Origin: a virus
IMG/VR virus record: IMGVR_UViG_3300045972_000152
Coordinates: 1-64,000 of that record
Length of the DNA: 64,000 nt
Strand: one strand, 5' to 3'
Shown here: piece by piece, positions 41,619 through 50,123 of the stretch
How the letters are laid out: each line of letters starts with the position of its first letter
Numbering within the stretch: the first letter of the stretch is position 1
The notes under the pieces: model-generated
Databases searched by the model: none
The model's input: the letters and a program-made list of their open reading frames with translations, nothing else
What the model was told of the DNA's origin: nothing
Position numbers and translations under genes: made by a program

Positions 41619-42833
41619 ATGGATACCACGGCACGTCAAACAATCGTTAAGGCAAGGGCGGCATTGATCCTTGACCATCCATTTTTTGGGGCGCTTGCCT
41701 TGCGCCTGTTGCTCAAAGAGGACACTGGATGCAAAACATCATGGGTTGACGGTGTAACCCTTGGTTATAATCCGGTTTATATCAATTCCCTTCCCATGGA
41801 TGAAGTAAAGGCGCTTGTCTGCCATGAGGTGTTACACCTTGCGCTTGCCCATCATACCCGCCGCAATGATCGGGATTTTGATGAATGGAACGAGGCGTGC
41901 GATTTCCCCACCAATCAAACCGTTCATGATGTGGGTATGCCGATTGGTAAGGGTTGGCTTTTCGACCCGCTCTATAAGGATTTAAACTCTGAAACCATCT
42001 ATGACAAACGGCACCGGGAAAAACAACAGGGCGGCGGCAATGGTCCCGGTAATCAGCCGGGACAACCGCAACCGGGACAACCGCAACCGGGACAACCGCA
42101 ACCGGGACAGGGGAAAGGGCAAGGCACCCCGCAACCGGTACCGGGAGAAGTTAGGGATTTACCGGGAACGGATGGACAACCGGCAACCCAGACCCAGAAA
42201 GATATATCAGCGCAGGATTGGCAAGTTGCCGCAACTCAGGCGGCGCAACAGGCTAAAGCTTGTGGCAGGCTTCCGGGAAATATTGAGGAGCTTATCGAAA
42301 AGCTGAATGAGCCTAAAGTTAACTGGAAAGAGGCGTTACAGCGGTTTGTTGAGCAACAGGCTAAAAATGATTACAGCTTCCGTCGTATCAACCCCCGCTT
42401 TGCCGGTCGCGGGGTGTGCCTCCCCTCTCTGCACTCTGAAGAGTTGCCCCCCATCCGGGTTGCGATTGATACCAGCGCATCGGTTAGCAAGGAGGAGTTG
42501 GAGCAATTCGCAAGTGAGATTGACGATATATTGTTTCACTATCCCACTACCGTAGAAACCATCTATTGCGATACGAGGGTTAACGGCACCGAAACCTTTA
42601 GCCGGGAGAATCGCCCTGTAAAGCTTAATGTAAAAGGCCGGGGCGGCACCCGCTTTAGTCCTGCATTTGAGCATGTGGAAAAGCTGGGAGAGGAAACCAC
42701 CTGCTTGATATACCTATCTGATATGGACTGTGATGATTTCGGTCCCGCTCCTGATTATCCGGTACTGTGGGTACAGACGATGGGAAAAGCTAAAAAGGTT
42801 CCTTTCGGTGAACTTATCAGGATGAACAAATAA
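41619..42833 (+). CDS. metallopeptidase-like/VWA protein (DUF2201 type), MoxR partner
   Basis: 404 residues. The N-terminal domain has HEVLHLALAHH (69-78), an HExxH zinc motif with a third His. A Gln/Pro/Gly repeat linker (four copies of PGQPQ, 15-bp DNA repeats near 42050-42110) leads to a C-terminal VWA-like domain with a DTSAS MIDAS motif near 283 and SDMDCDD later. This is the DUF2201_N plus DUF2201 arrangement. With the MoxR ATPase it forms a likely ATPase/metal-binding pair whose target is unknown. AAAGGAG site. Confidence 0.82.
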   Translation: MDTTARQTIVKARAALILDHPFFGALALRLLLKEDTGCKTSWVDGVTLGYNPVYINSLPMDEVKALVCHEVLHLALAHHTRRNDRDFDEWNEACDFPTNQTVHDVGMPIGKGWLFDPLYKDLNSETIYDKRHREKQQGGGNGPGNQPGQPQPGQPQPGQPQPGQGKGQGTPQPVPGEVRDLPGTDGQPATQTQKDISAQDWQVAATQAAQQAKACGRLPGNIEELIEKLNEPKVNWKEALQRFVEQQAKNDYSFRRINPRFAGRGVCLPSLHSEELPPIRVAIDTSASVSKEELEQFASEIDDILFHYPTTVETIYCDTRVNGTETFSRENRPVKLNVKGRGGTRFSPAFEHVEKLGEETTCLIYLSDMDCDDFGPAPDYPVLWVQTMGKAKKVPFGELIRMNK

Positions 42834-42846
42834 TAACTACTACCGC

Positions 42847-42868
42847 GCCCCGGCGGTATATCCGGGGC
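42847..42868 (+). terminator. GC-rich stem-loop after the MoxR/VWA unit
   Basis: GCCCCGG pairs with CCGGGGC over an 8-base loop; the AAAGGGG that follows may also act as the binding site for the next gene. No T run, so possibly an RNA stabiliser. Confidence 0.45.
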
Positions 42869-42880
42869 AAAGGGGTTATC

Positions 42881-43075
42881 ATGAAAGCGTTAATCTGCAT
42901 CCTGCTTGCCATGGCGTGCTTTTCGGCATTTCTGTTGCTCACCGGGGCGGTTTTCACCATACACGATGACCCCATGATTTCCGCTGTTCTCATCATGGGG
43001 GCAATTGGCACACTCGCCCCCAGCTTTGCCGTTTACAAGCGGCCCGTGATATACATCTATCCTAAAGGGAGGTAG
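42881..43075 (+). CDS. small membrane protein, two helices (64 aa)
   Basis: Two hydrophobic segments (about 3-25 and 33-53) with a short connecting loop HDDPM and a basic C-terminus, predicting an inner-membrane hairpin. AAGGGG precedes the ATG. Function unknown. Confidence 0.6.
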   Translation: MKALICILLAMACFSAFLLLTGAVFTIHDDPMISAVLIMGAIGTLAPSFAVYKRPVIYIYPKGR

Positions 43076-43079
43076 TATC

Positions 43080-43295
43080 GTGCATATCTGTACCGTAGGA
43101 ATCATGCAACTTGATATTATATTTGCTTTGCTGTGTGAAGCGAATAAAGCCGGGGTTACTTTGGAGTTTTCCCCTATCCCGGCAAGAAGGAATAGTATCG
43201 GGGCAAGTTGCGCCGTAACGGCAACCGGCGCTTTTGACTGCACGCTTTCGGAGTACCGGGAGACGGCGCAAAAGATTGTCAGGGCAAGGCACTAA
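43080..43295 (+). CDS. unrecognised protein (71 aa)
   Basis: GTG start behind AAGGGAGG, four bases after the membrane protein. Mixed alpha/beta with three Cys; no motif recognised. Confidence 0.55.
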   Translation: MHICTVGIMQLDIIFALLCEANKAGVTLEFSPIPARRNSIGASCAVTATGAFDCTLSEYRETAQKIVRARH

Positions 43296-43382
43296 ATCGG
43301 CCCTACAGCGGGACTTTGCCCCGTGGTGAAGGGTAGGGCAAGGGCCGGTTATACGGCACCCCTCAGAAAGGAGATATCCGCA

Positions 43383-43556
43383 ATGAAAGAAAAGCATAAT
43401 CTGGCCGCTGTAGTGGAGCAAATGGAAACGCCCACCAATGAGCCGCCCGAGGTGACCGCAAAGGTTCACCGGCTCATGACAACCAGCAATTTCAACCTAC
43501 AAGGTATCGAGTCAAAGTGTGAGGTGATCCGGGAAACTCCACTTTGTACCGGTTAG
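43383..43556 (+). CDS. unrecognised small protein (57 aa)
   Basis: ATG 43383 follows AAAGGAGATATCC. The frame is open from 43323 but upstream starts have no site. Acidic/Pro middle and Cys at the end. No function assigned. Confidence 0.55.
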   Translation: MKEKHNLAAVVEQMETPTNEPPEVTAKVHRLMTTSNFNLQGIESKCEVIRETPLCTG

Positions 43557-43724
43557 ATGGTGTTTGTTAATCGTGCCTGTACTCTCGCACACATCATGCA
43601 TTCCGACGACGTTAACGATGGTACCTATATCAGGATGAAGATACCCAACAAGATAAAGGGTGCTCATCCCAACTACCTGCAACGCTATTTTTACAACCGG
43701 ATGGTTAGCCGTTATATCATCTAG
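43557..43724 (+). CDS. unrecognised basic protein (55 aa)
   Basis: ATG directly follows the previous TAG, so expression probably depends on reinitiation; there is no clear binding site. Sequence rich in Asn, Tyr and Arg (YLQRYFYNRMVSRYII). Confidence 0.45.
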   Translation: MVFVNRACTLAHIMHSDDVNDGTYIRMKIPNKIKGAHPNYLQRYFYNRMVSRYII

Positions 43725-43740
43725 GAAAGGGGCAAGGACA

Positions 43741-43947
43741 ATGGAAGTTAAACCTGTACCGATGTGGGCGATGGAGCAAATTCAAGCTTTTGGTTTTGTT
43801 AATCTGACCAATCGTATCATCACGAAGAAAGACATAAAATTTCAGGAAAAACAGGTGAGGGAAATAGAAGAATCGGCCGCAAAGGAAAATTTGGACCCGA
43901 TGCAGTATATGCAAAAGTACAAAATCAGCTTGATCCCCCATTATTGA
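43741..43947 (+). CDS. unrecognised helical protein (68 aa)
   Basis: ATG 43741 after AAAGGGGC; the longer frame to 43660 overlaps the previous gene without a site. Charged helix with KFQEKQVREIEESAAKE. Function unknown. Confidence 0.55.
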   Translation: MEVKPVPMWAMEQIQAFGFVNLTNRIITKKDIKFQEKQVREIEESAAKENLDPMQYMQKYKISLIPHY

Positions 43948-43972
43948 TAAACAATAGAAAGGAGGATATGTA

Positions 43973-44341
43973 ATGGCAAAGTATCAGGTCATCGTTGGTA
44001 ATATCGGAACCGTATATGATGGCGATTCACGGGTAAAAGCTGGGGCGGAATTTGCTAACTACAAAATCGACAGCATCCGATTCATTGGGAGAGCGGCGGG
44101 AGAGGATATAATTCTAATGATGGATGGTGAGCCGTTGGAGGAATACATTGGGAGCCGCAGCACCGTTGCGATTGATGTGCCTCGTCCCATGGACCGGGAA
44201 AAGATGATAAAGTTTCTCATCGGACTTCACGGATCAATCGAAGCGCACCATGCTACCAATCTTTGTAATTCACAATACCTGTATCAGAAGAACCCGGAAC
44301 TTCTGCGGGTGATACAGTATCTCAGAAAAGAGGAGGGTTAA
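43973..44341 (+). CDS. unrecognised alpha/beta protein (122 aa)
   Basis: Perfect AAAGGAGG site. N-terminal strands (YQVIVGNIGTVYDG) resemble a small beta-barrel start, followed by helices with HGSIEAHHATNLCNSQYLYQKNPEL. No enzyme motif seen. Confidence 0.6.
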   Translation: MAKYQVIVGNIGTVYDGDSRVKAGAEFANYKIDSIRFIGRAAGEDIILMMDGEPLEEYIGSRSTVAIDVPRPMDREKMIKFLIGLHGSIEAHHATNLCNSQYLYQKNPELLRVIQYLRKEEG

Positions 44342-44343
44342 AT

Positions 44344-44907
44344 ATGAGAAGAACAATCGTAGATATCAGACGGCGTATCGCTGCAATCAACGAAAAGCTT
44401 CCCAACAAGTTCAAGTTGGAATCGGGGCGCTGTGAGGGTGGTTTCATTATCGAAAGCAACCGAGGAAGCAAAACCGAGCAGTATCACCGTTCCATTAACG
44501 AAATGGATATATTTCTTGACGGTTACGACCGGGGAATTGATGCAATGGAATTCCTTAACAAGGAAAACGCAGCAGTCGCAGCGAGTAACTATTTCATCGG
44601 TTATATCTGTAGCGGTTGTGGTTTGGAGGGGAATCTTTACGCGCACACCGACAACAACGGGAAATGCCCCGTATGCGGCGGAAAGCTGGTTGCTAAAAAC
44701 CCTCTGCACAAACCTCTGTATGACCTTGTAAGGCTGTTCCTTGACGGTAGAAACTACAACACCCAAAACCCCTACACCCGCCCCGAAATCAAGGAGGCAT
44801 TACAGGCACTCAAAGAGGCAACCGGTTTTTCTGGGGATTGGAGAGACGCCGCCCCCCCTCCACTAATGAAAATAAAGCTTGACAGGCTGAAGCCGACTAA
44901 TCTATAA
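44344..44907 (+). CDS. zinc-ribbon protein (187 aa)
   Basis: Two bases after the previous stop. A central zinc ribbon YICSGCGLEG to CPVCGGK (about 80-120), flanked by a helical N-terminal domain with KLPNKFKLESGR and a basic C-terminus. DNA or RNA binding is likely, but the target is unknown. Confidence 0.65.
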   Translation: MRRTIVDIRRRIAAINEKLPNKFKLESGRCEGGFIIESNRGSKTEQYHRSINEMDIFLDGYDRGIDAMEFLNKENAAVAASNYFIGYICSGCGLEGNLYAHTDNNGKCPVCGGKLVAKNPLHKPLYDLVRLFLDGRNYNTQNPYTRPEIKEALQALKEATGFSGDWRDAAPPPLMKIKLDRLKPTNL

Positions 44908-44920
44908 GGGAGGCACGGCC

Positions 44921-44995
44921 ATGATTAAAGCGATCATTGTAACGTACATCACACTAAAAATAATACTTCTTGTTGCTAACTCTTTCAACCGATAG
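44921..44995 (+). CDS. hydrophobic micro-protein (24 aa)
   Basis: AAGGGAGG lies 6 bases before ATG 44921. The 24 residues are one hydrophobic helix (IIVTYITLKIILLVA) with a short polar end; possible single-span membrane peptide. Confidence 0.4.
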   Translation: MIKAIIVTYITLKIILLVANSFNR

Positions 44996-45059
44996 CCACG
45001 TTCAACATACAATTCAATAGTCTCCTGACCACGATGTGATAAAAGGAGGTATCAGACAC

Positions 45060-45344
45060 ATGGCACGAACAACGCCAATCTCCCCGCGACCCGTTACAGT
45101 TACTGACTCCGAACCCCAGAAGAAAGAACGACCCTTAGTTTACTTGATATGCACGGTACACTCTATGCGTGCGCCCGACAGAACAACGGCGCAATGGTGG
45201 AATCATCTTTCCTACCTCTGGGAAAAGTACAAGATCAGTGATGAAGCGGCGTTTGATGCAATTGCGGCGGGGCCTTCCCGTTGGAACGATATCATTAACG
45301 AAATGCATTCACCCTACAACCCCGAGAAAAAAGGAGCAGGATAA
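45060..45344 (+). CDS. small protein with MARTT N-terminus (94 aa)
   Basis: Perfect AAAAGGAGGT site before ATG 45060. Begins MARTTPISPR, like terminase, portal and scaffold proteins, followed by a Pro-rich stretch and a compact helical domain (TAQWWNHLSYLWEKYKIS, AFDAIAAGPSRWNDI). It is not in the late block, so the shared peptide is not simply a virion feature. Function unknown. Confidence 0.7.
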   Translation: MARTTPISPRPVTVTDSEPQKKERPLVYLICTVHSMRAPDRTTAQWWNHLSYLWEKYKISDEAAFDAIAAGPSRWNDIINEMHSPYNPEKKGAG

Positions 45345-45527
45345 ATGACTAAAATTAAAGTTGGCCTTGAGAAACACATTCACCATGTCCCGCAGGTAGC
45401 TATCATTGAAATAGAATTGGAACTTGAGGCTAAGGCACCCCGCGACCTGAAGACCAAGGATATCGAAATAGCTTGCCATGATAAGCATCCCGGCTGGAGG
45501 GTTACCGGCTGGATGATATTGCACTAG
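45345..45527 (+). CDS. unrecognised small protein (60 aa)
   Basis: ATG immediately after the previous TAA, with AAGGAGCAGG inside the end of that gene. Alternating strand pattern with several His (KHIHHVPQ, CHDKHPGW). Function unknown. Confidence 0.55.
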   Translation: MTKIKVGLEKHIHHVPQVAIIEIELELEAKAPRDLKTKDIEIACHDKHPGWRVTGWMILH

Positions 45528-45537
45528 GGGGTTTAAG

Positions 45538-47319
45538 TTGGACAAGGACAAGCTCGCACTTATCAAATCTAGGTATACCACAAAGCCCGTGGAACAGGCA
45601 CCGAGGGGGGCAAACCCCGCCCCCCTGTACTTTGACCGCCTTGCCTCTCTTGACCCTTCTGGGCGTATCCTTATGCGCTTTAAGAAGCAAAAGGTGTTGG
45701 TTGAGTGTGTCAAGAAGATCACCCGCCGCCACTTCGAAGGGGAGCGCAAGGGTTATGTGTATTGGAGCGCACCATTTACCCTTGAAGCGGTTAGATATCT
45801 TCGCACGGGTAATTTTCGCCTGACTCCTGAACTGGTGGAGAAGGAAAGTGCAGCAACCCGCCCCATTAAGCTTGACATGAATTTTACCATCACCGGCCTA
45901 CAGAGAGAACTACGCCACTTCCAGTATGAAGGGGTTGCTTTTCTTGAGGCGATGTTAAAGGAACACCCCGGCGCTATCATAGGTGACGAACCGGGACTAG
46001 GAAAAACCGCACAGTTTTTGGCCTACCTGCAACGACACCCCGAAGAACGTACAGCCGTTATCGTATGCCCCGCCACACTCAAACTCAATTGGGCAAAAGA
46101 GATTTTCCTGTGGATGATACCCACACCGGAGAATCGCGTATATCTTCTATCCGGAATGACCCGCCGTACTTGTGAGGAAATCACCATGTATCGGGGCCGC
46201 TTAGTGATACGCGAATGCCCTATTCCTGCCAAAGGTATTTTCATTATCAACTATAACATAGTAATCGACTGGTACGAGGTGCTTTTATCCCTCAAACCGA
46301 AAATCATAGCGTTTGATGAAGCACAAGCACTGAAGAACAAAAAGACTATGCAGACTGACGTTTGCATGAAACTGGCAACAGGTAACCCGGATGATGGTTG
46401 GCGCGGAATTCCCAAGCGTATCCCCATTACCGGTACCCTGTTTGAAAACAACGTGCAGGAATTGTTTAACTCCCTTTCCATGGTGCGACCCGACCTGTTC
46501 ACCTCATGGTTTAAGTTCAACGAGCGATATAATAAGGAAATGAGGACTAAGGACAGGACACTGGAATTGCATAAGCTTATCAAGCTGGCTTGCATTCGAA
46601 GGAAAAAGCGGGACGTGTTGAAAGAGTTGCCGCCTAAGATCAAATCGGTAATTCCTCTGAATATCACCAACTCTTCAGAGTACATGCAAGCAGAGAATAA
46701 CTTTCTATCGTGGATCAAAGGTACCAAGGGTCAAGAAGCCTCAGACAGAGCAATGCTAATTAAAGGGTTGGCAAGGATCAACGCCCTAAAAGAAATCGCC
46801 GTGAAAGGCAAAATAGACGCTTGTATAAAGTGGATTGAGAACTATTTAGAGTCTGGGGAAAAGTTGGTAGTATTTGCGGAACATACTTGGATTGTTGATA
46901 AGGTATGCAAGCATTTCAAAGGCCGTGCTGTGATGATTGACGGTAGGATAACCGGAGTCAAGCGCAACGAAGCGGTTGAACGTTTCCAGACTGACCCGAA
47001 TATCGTGCTATTCATGGGACAGATTAAGGCGGCAGGTACCGGCTTGACCTTGACGGCAGCAAGCGCAACCTGTACCCTCCAACTTGTATGGAATCCGAAG
47101 GTACACGAACAGGCTGATGATAGGGTGCATCGAATAGGACAGGAAGACAGCGTAAATAACTACTATCTAATATCCTCTGATACAATAGAAGAGGATTTAG
47201 CATACGGTCTTGATGAGAAGGATATCGAAGCAGCACTTATCATGGACGGCGAAGAAGTGGTAAGCGTCAATCTACTCTCTTCCATTATGCGCCGTATGAA
47301 GGAGAGACACGGCCTATGA
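45538..47319 (+). CDS. SNF2-family DNA-dependent ATPase/helicase
   Basis: 593 residues with both RecA-like lobes of the SNF2 family. RHFQYEGVAFLEAML precedes Walker A GDEPGLGKTAQ (about 148-158); a CPATLKLNWAKE motif Ia follows, then FDEAQALKN (DExx box near 259) and PITGTLFENN. The C-lobe has VVFAEHTWIVDKV, GQIKAAGTGLTLTAAS and DDRVHRIGQ. Closest in layout to SMARCAL1-like single-subunit remodellers of forked or annealing DNA. TTG start behind AGGGGG. Its place near primase and helicase genes suggests fork or recombination remodelling. Confidence 0.87.
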   Translation: MDKDKLALIKSRYTTKPVEQAPRGANPAPLYFDRLASLDPSGRILMRFKKQKVLVECVKKITRRHFEGERKGYVYWSAPFTLEAVRYLRTGNFRLTPELVEKESAATRPIKLDMNFTITGLQRELRHFQYEGVAFLEAMLKEHPGAIIGDEPGLGKTAQFLAYLQRHPEERTAVIVCPATLKLNWAKEIFLWMIPTPENRVYLLSGMTRRTCEEITMYRGRLVIRECPIPAKGIFIINYNIVIDWYEVLLSLKPKIIAFDEAQALKNKKTMQTDVCMKLATGNPDDGWRGIPKRIPITGTLFENNVQELFNSLSMVRPDLFTSWFKFNERYNKEMRTKDRTLELHKLIKLACIRRKKRDVLKELPPKIKSVIPLNITNSSEYMQAENNFLSWIKGTKGQEASDRAMLIKGLARINALKEIAVKGKIDACIKWIENYLESGEKLVVFAEHTWIVDKVCKHFKGRAVMIDGRITGVKRNEAVERFQTDPNIVLFMGQIKAAGTGLTLTAASATCTLQLVWNPKVHEQADDRVHRIGQEDSVNNYYLISSDTIEEDLAYGLDEKDIEAALIMDGEEVVSVNLLSSIMRRMKERHGL

Positions 47320-47627
47320 AAGACAAAATACAAGACGAACAGGATATAATTCAACGCTGGCAACTTTGGATAAAAGGACAGCAACCCTTTTTATTCATTG
47401 CCGGTAGGGTATTTACCTCTTCAGCAATATCAAGTATGGCATGGATGCGTGTCTTTGAGTGGAGGGACAACGGGGCGAAATACCATGTTGATGACTTTCC
47501 TTTGCATGACGGGAAAATCTACATGCCGTCACTTATCATCCATGCGAAGCTTGATCCCTATCACCCAGACGTTCAACGGCTGTTAGCTCATGTGGTTACT
47601 GAAAGGATTGAGGAGGGTAGGATATGA
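47316..47627 (+). CDS. unrecognised protein (103 aa)
   Basis: ATG overlaps the SNF2 stop (ATGA). Soluble, with WQLWIKGQQPFLFIAGR and a His/Pro-rich C-terminal part; no motif. Translationally coupled on both sides. Confidence 0.6.
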   Translation: MKDKIQDEQDIIQRWQLWIKGQQPFLFIAGRVFTSSAISSMAWMRVFEWRDNGAKYHVDDFPLHDGKIYMPSLIIHAKLDPYHPDVQRLLAHVVTERIEEGRI

Positions 47628-48064
47628 AAGGCAAAGCAGCAAGGATCATTGAAAAGGTTTTTGACAAAGCGGGTTTCCTCACTGTCGGTACGCGGGAGTT
47701 TCGTCGGGTTGAGAAGGAAAGCAAGTTTAAGATATATGAGGTTACTAACCCGAACAAAAATAAGTACATCGGATTGTACTGTAAGTTCACACCTATTCGC
47801 TTCACGGTAGATACTCAAAAAACTGAGGACATGAAAACGTGGGGGGAGCGGTTCATTGACGACGCAAGTATTTCCGATGGTGATTTGTCGGTTCTTGTTG
47901 TTACTCATCGAATAACCGAATCCGATAAACCGAACGAGCCTCAGTTCATAAAGTTAAAAGCAGGAGTAGAAGTTAATATCACGTTCGAAAGTAACCTCGA
48001 CTCCCTACGCTTCTTGCAAACTCACAGACCCATGGGTATAGCTAACATGGATTTAACGGTGTAG
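47624..48064 (+). CDS. unrecognised protein (146 aa)
   Basis: ATGA overlap with the previous gene, and GGAGGG inside its end. A Lys-rich helix is followed by beta strands (KYIGLYCKFTPIRFTV, LSVLVVTHRI). No family recognised. Confidence 0.6.
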   Translation: MKGKAARIIEKVFDKAGFLTVGTREFRRVEKESKFKIYEVTNPNKNKYIGLYCKFTPIRFTVDTQKTEDMKTWGERFIDDASISDGDLSVLVVTHRITESDKPNEPQFIKLKAGVEVNITFESNLDSLRFLQTHRPMGIANMDLTV

Positions 48065-48066
48065 TC

Positions 48067-48402
48067 ATGATATTCGATAGAGCCAAGTTCATTAGGAAGA
48101 CTGAGCCAACGGAGCTTTCCAAACTTGTAGAGCAAGCTGATAATATTTTTGAAACCCGCTATAAGGACACCCGCCCACGGTTCGAAGTGGGGTTGAGGAA
48201 GTTCATAACAATACGTAAATTCAAAATAGGTCATCTGAGTGTTCAGGTATTTGAGGAATTCGAAACCGGCAATGTCTTACTGGGTGAATATCATTCTGGC
48301 TCTTGGAGTTTGGAGTTTTTAGCAGACAGACACCTAAGTAAAGAAGAGATACAGGTTTTTCTCGTTACCGAGCGATTACTGGGGGCCATTGATGCTAATT
48401 AA
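48067..48402 (+). CDS. unrecognised protein (111 aa)
   Basis: Two bases after the previous stop. A helical start (LSKLVEQADNIFETRYKD) and a beta-rich middle (FKIGHLSVQVFEEFETGNVLLGE). No function assigned. Confidence 0.55.
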   Translation: MIFDRAKFIRKTEPTELSKLVEQADNIFETRYKDTRPRFEVGLRKFITIRKFKIGHLSVQVFEEFETGNVLLGEYHSGSWSLEFLADRHLSKEEIQVFLVTERLLGAIDAN

Positions 48403-48601
48403 ATGTATGTTCTGCGGTGAAGATATACAGCCAAAGAAATATTCAATAGTTGAAATCAAGAGCGGGGCCGTGGCTGAGTTGTTAGGATTCGATATAGGTA
48501 ATGCAAAGTCCATGGACGTTAGGCTACACCCTGACTGTGCCCAAGTTGTAAAGGTTACCATCCGAATTCACAGCGAACAGATTGGCTTTACTTTATTCTA
48601 A
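48392..48601 (+). CDS. CxxC...HxxC zinc-binding protein 1 of 3 (69 aa)
   Basis: ATG 48392 after GGGGGC, overlapping the previous gene. IKCMFCGEDI and LHPDCAQV give a C2HC site. First of three adjacent genes with the same ligand layout at 48392, 48611 and 48796. Confidence 0.6.
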   Translation: MLIKCMFCGEDIQPKKYSIVEIKSGAVAELLGFDIGNAKSMDVRLHPDCAQVVKVTIRIHSEQIGFTLF

Positions 48602-48610
48602 GGAGTTGAT

Positions 48611-48799
48611 ATGAATTGTCCGGTATGCAGGAAAGAGGTCAAGACCACGGGACGCAAGGCTAAGGGTTATTCGCGTGTTGCTAACACCTTCTTCCCCTCA
48701 ATGATGGATATACCTTGGGAAGAGTCACACCATCTGATTCATTCCCATTGCAAGGCGGCGGTGAATGTGACCCACCGCCTGTTGGAGTCCACAAGATGA
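48611..48799 (+). CDS. CxxC...HxxC zinc-binding protein 2 of 3 (62 aa)
   Basis: AAGGAG precedes ATG. NCPVCRKEV at the start and IHSHCKAAVNVTHRLLEST at the end align with the next gene's CPVCKKTL and MHNECADAYFATVRLLRST. Its TGA overlaps the next ATG. Confidence 0.65.
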   Translation: MNCPVCRKEVKTTGRKAKGYSRVANTFFPSMMDIPWEESHHLIHSHCKAAVNVTHRLLESTR

Positions 48800-49524
48800 A
48801 ATGCCCAGTATGCAAAAAGACCCTTCAGAAGCTCCAAAAACGGCCACCGTGGGCATATTCACCGGGGAACTACCGGCAACGCCAGAAAGACGAACAGGAG
48901 CGCCTAAAGCAATCCATGCTCGCCTATACAGAAGTGAGGACTGCGTATGACGATGTGCTTGGTGTACCTCATAAGGAAACTCCATATTACATGCACAACG
49001 AGTGCGCCGATGCCTACTTTGCAACGGTGCGTTTGCTTAGATCAACCGGAGAACTCAAGAGCCGCGCTGAAATACTAGCCGAACAACTGCTAGAATTTTC
49101 AAATCAAAGAGCTATCAAAATGATGAACAACGGCATTTTTGGTAAAATCGCCAACTCAAGTTTTAATAGTATCGTAAACATTGGCATGTTTCCTGAGCAA
49201 CCTCCGTTAAACGATACAGTAGACGCTTTAGCTTACGTTACTTACGCCCAGAACACTCATCGGTTGCATGGAAGTAGCGGAAGTGTAATTATGATAGATG
49301 ACGTTGAAACCGAATCAACCCCGGAAGACCGAGCTAAAGTTAAAAAGTGGTATGATGATGTTCTTACGAAGCGTAGGGCGCAGGTTCTTTCCACTAACCA
49401 CGATTTTCTAAAAGGAACTATCGACTTCGAAATCAAGATCGACCATGACAAGAACTGGGATACCAACAATGCAGATATTATAAAGAACATAAAGGACGCA
49501 CTTGAAAAGCTAAGGGGGATGTGA
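48796..49524 (+). CDS. CxxC...HxxC zinc-binding protein 3 of 3 with long helical extension (242 aa)
   Basis: ATG 48796 overlaps the previous stop. The first 80 residues repeat the small zinc-binding module of its neighbour with a Lys/Arg/Gln-rich insertion. The remaining 160 residues are helical and charged, with ALAYVTYAQNTHR and an acidic DVETESTPEDRAKVKKW stretch. Likely arose by tandem duplication and extension of the small gene. Function unknown. Confidence 0.65.
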   Translation: MKCPVCKKTLQKLQKRPPWAYSPGNYRQRQKDEQERLKQSMLAYTEVRTAYDDVLGVPHKETPYYMHNECADAYFATVRLLRSTGELKSRAEILAEQLLEFSNQRAIKMMNNGIFGKIANSSFNSIVNIGMFPEQPPLNDTVDALAYVTYAQNTHRLHGSSGSVIMIDDVETESTPEDRAKVKKWYDDVLTKRRAQVLSTNHDFLKGTIDFEIKIDHDKNWDTNNADIIKNIKDALEKLRGM

Positions 49525-50111
49525 TGGCAAGGACAACAGGAAAACCCGCAACACCGGCAGCACCTACCATTTCGCGGCACATGGAATACAAGGGATTTAC
49601 CATCGCTCGCATGAGTAACGGTGAAACTTGGTACTATGAGCCGGGAGAGCCGTACTATGTAACACCGGACGTTCCGACAGCAAAAGGGGAAATAGACGCG
49701 ATGTTAGACGAACCGAAAGAGTACACCGGCAGGGGCCACGGTGGATACATCTATGGACCGCCCGAGTGGTGCAAGCGTAGGGTGCAGTTCGACGGAGAGC
49801 CGGGATATTGGTGGGCTGACGCCATACTCTGCCACGGCTCCTGCAAAGAGAACCATCATTGTCCCGTGTTCACAGAGTTCATGGCAGGACAGCGGGACAG
49901 GATTAAACTGATGAATACCGAAAAAGCCGGTCCCGAGTGTCCTCACTGCAAAAGTCCTCTTCAGGTGGAGTATCCCAATCATACCGCCGTTTACGGGTGT
50001 GGCACTATCTACAGTCGAATTTCCAGCGATTACAAGCAACATTGCCCCGTTAAAGGCAAGAAGAAAGAACCGGAAGCCGAACAGCCACCCAGACGCCGCC
50101 GCACCACTTAG
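49524..50111 (+). CDS. Cys-rich protein with MARTT N-terminus (195 aa)
   Basis: ATG overlaps the previous stop (TGATG), with AAGGGGG upstream. It starts MARTTGKPATPAAP, then an aromatic beta domain (EYKGFTIARMSNGETWYYEPG), WADAILCHGSCKENHHC, ECPHCK and a final basic PRRRRTT. Two zinc sites are likely. It is the sixth protein in the window with the MARTT peptide. Confidence 0.7.
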   Translation: MARTTGKPATPAAPTISRHMEYKGFTIARMSNGETWYYEPGEPYYVTPDVPTAKGEIDAMLDEPKEYTGRGHGGYIYGPPEWCKRRVQFDGEPGYWWADAILCHGSCKENHHCPVFTEFMAGQRDRIKLMNTEKAGPECPHCKSPLQVEYPNHTAVYGCGTIYSRISSDYKQHCPVKGKKKEPEAEQPPRRRRTT

Positions 50112-50123
50112 GAGGGTAACGAC

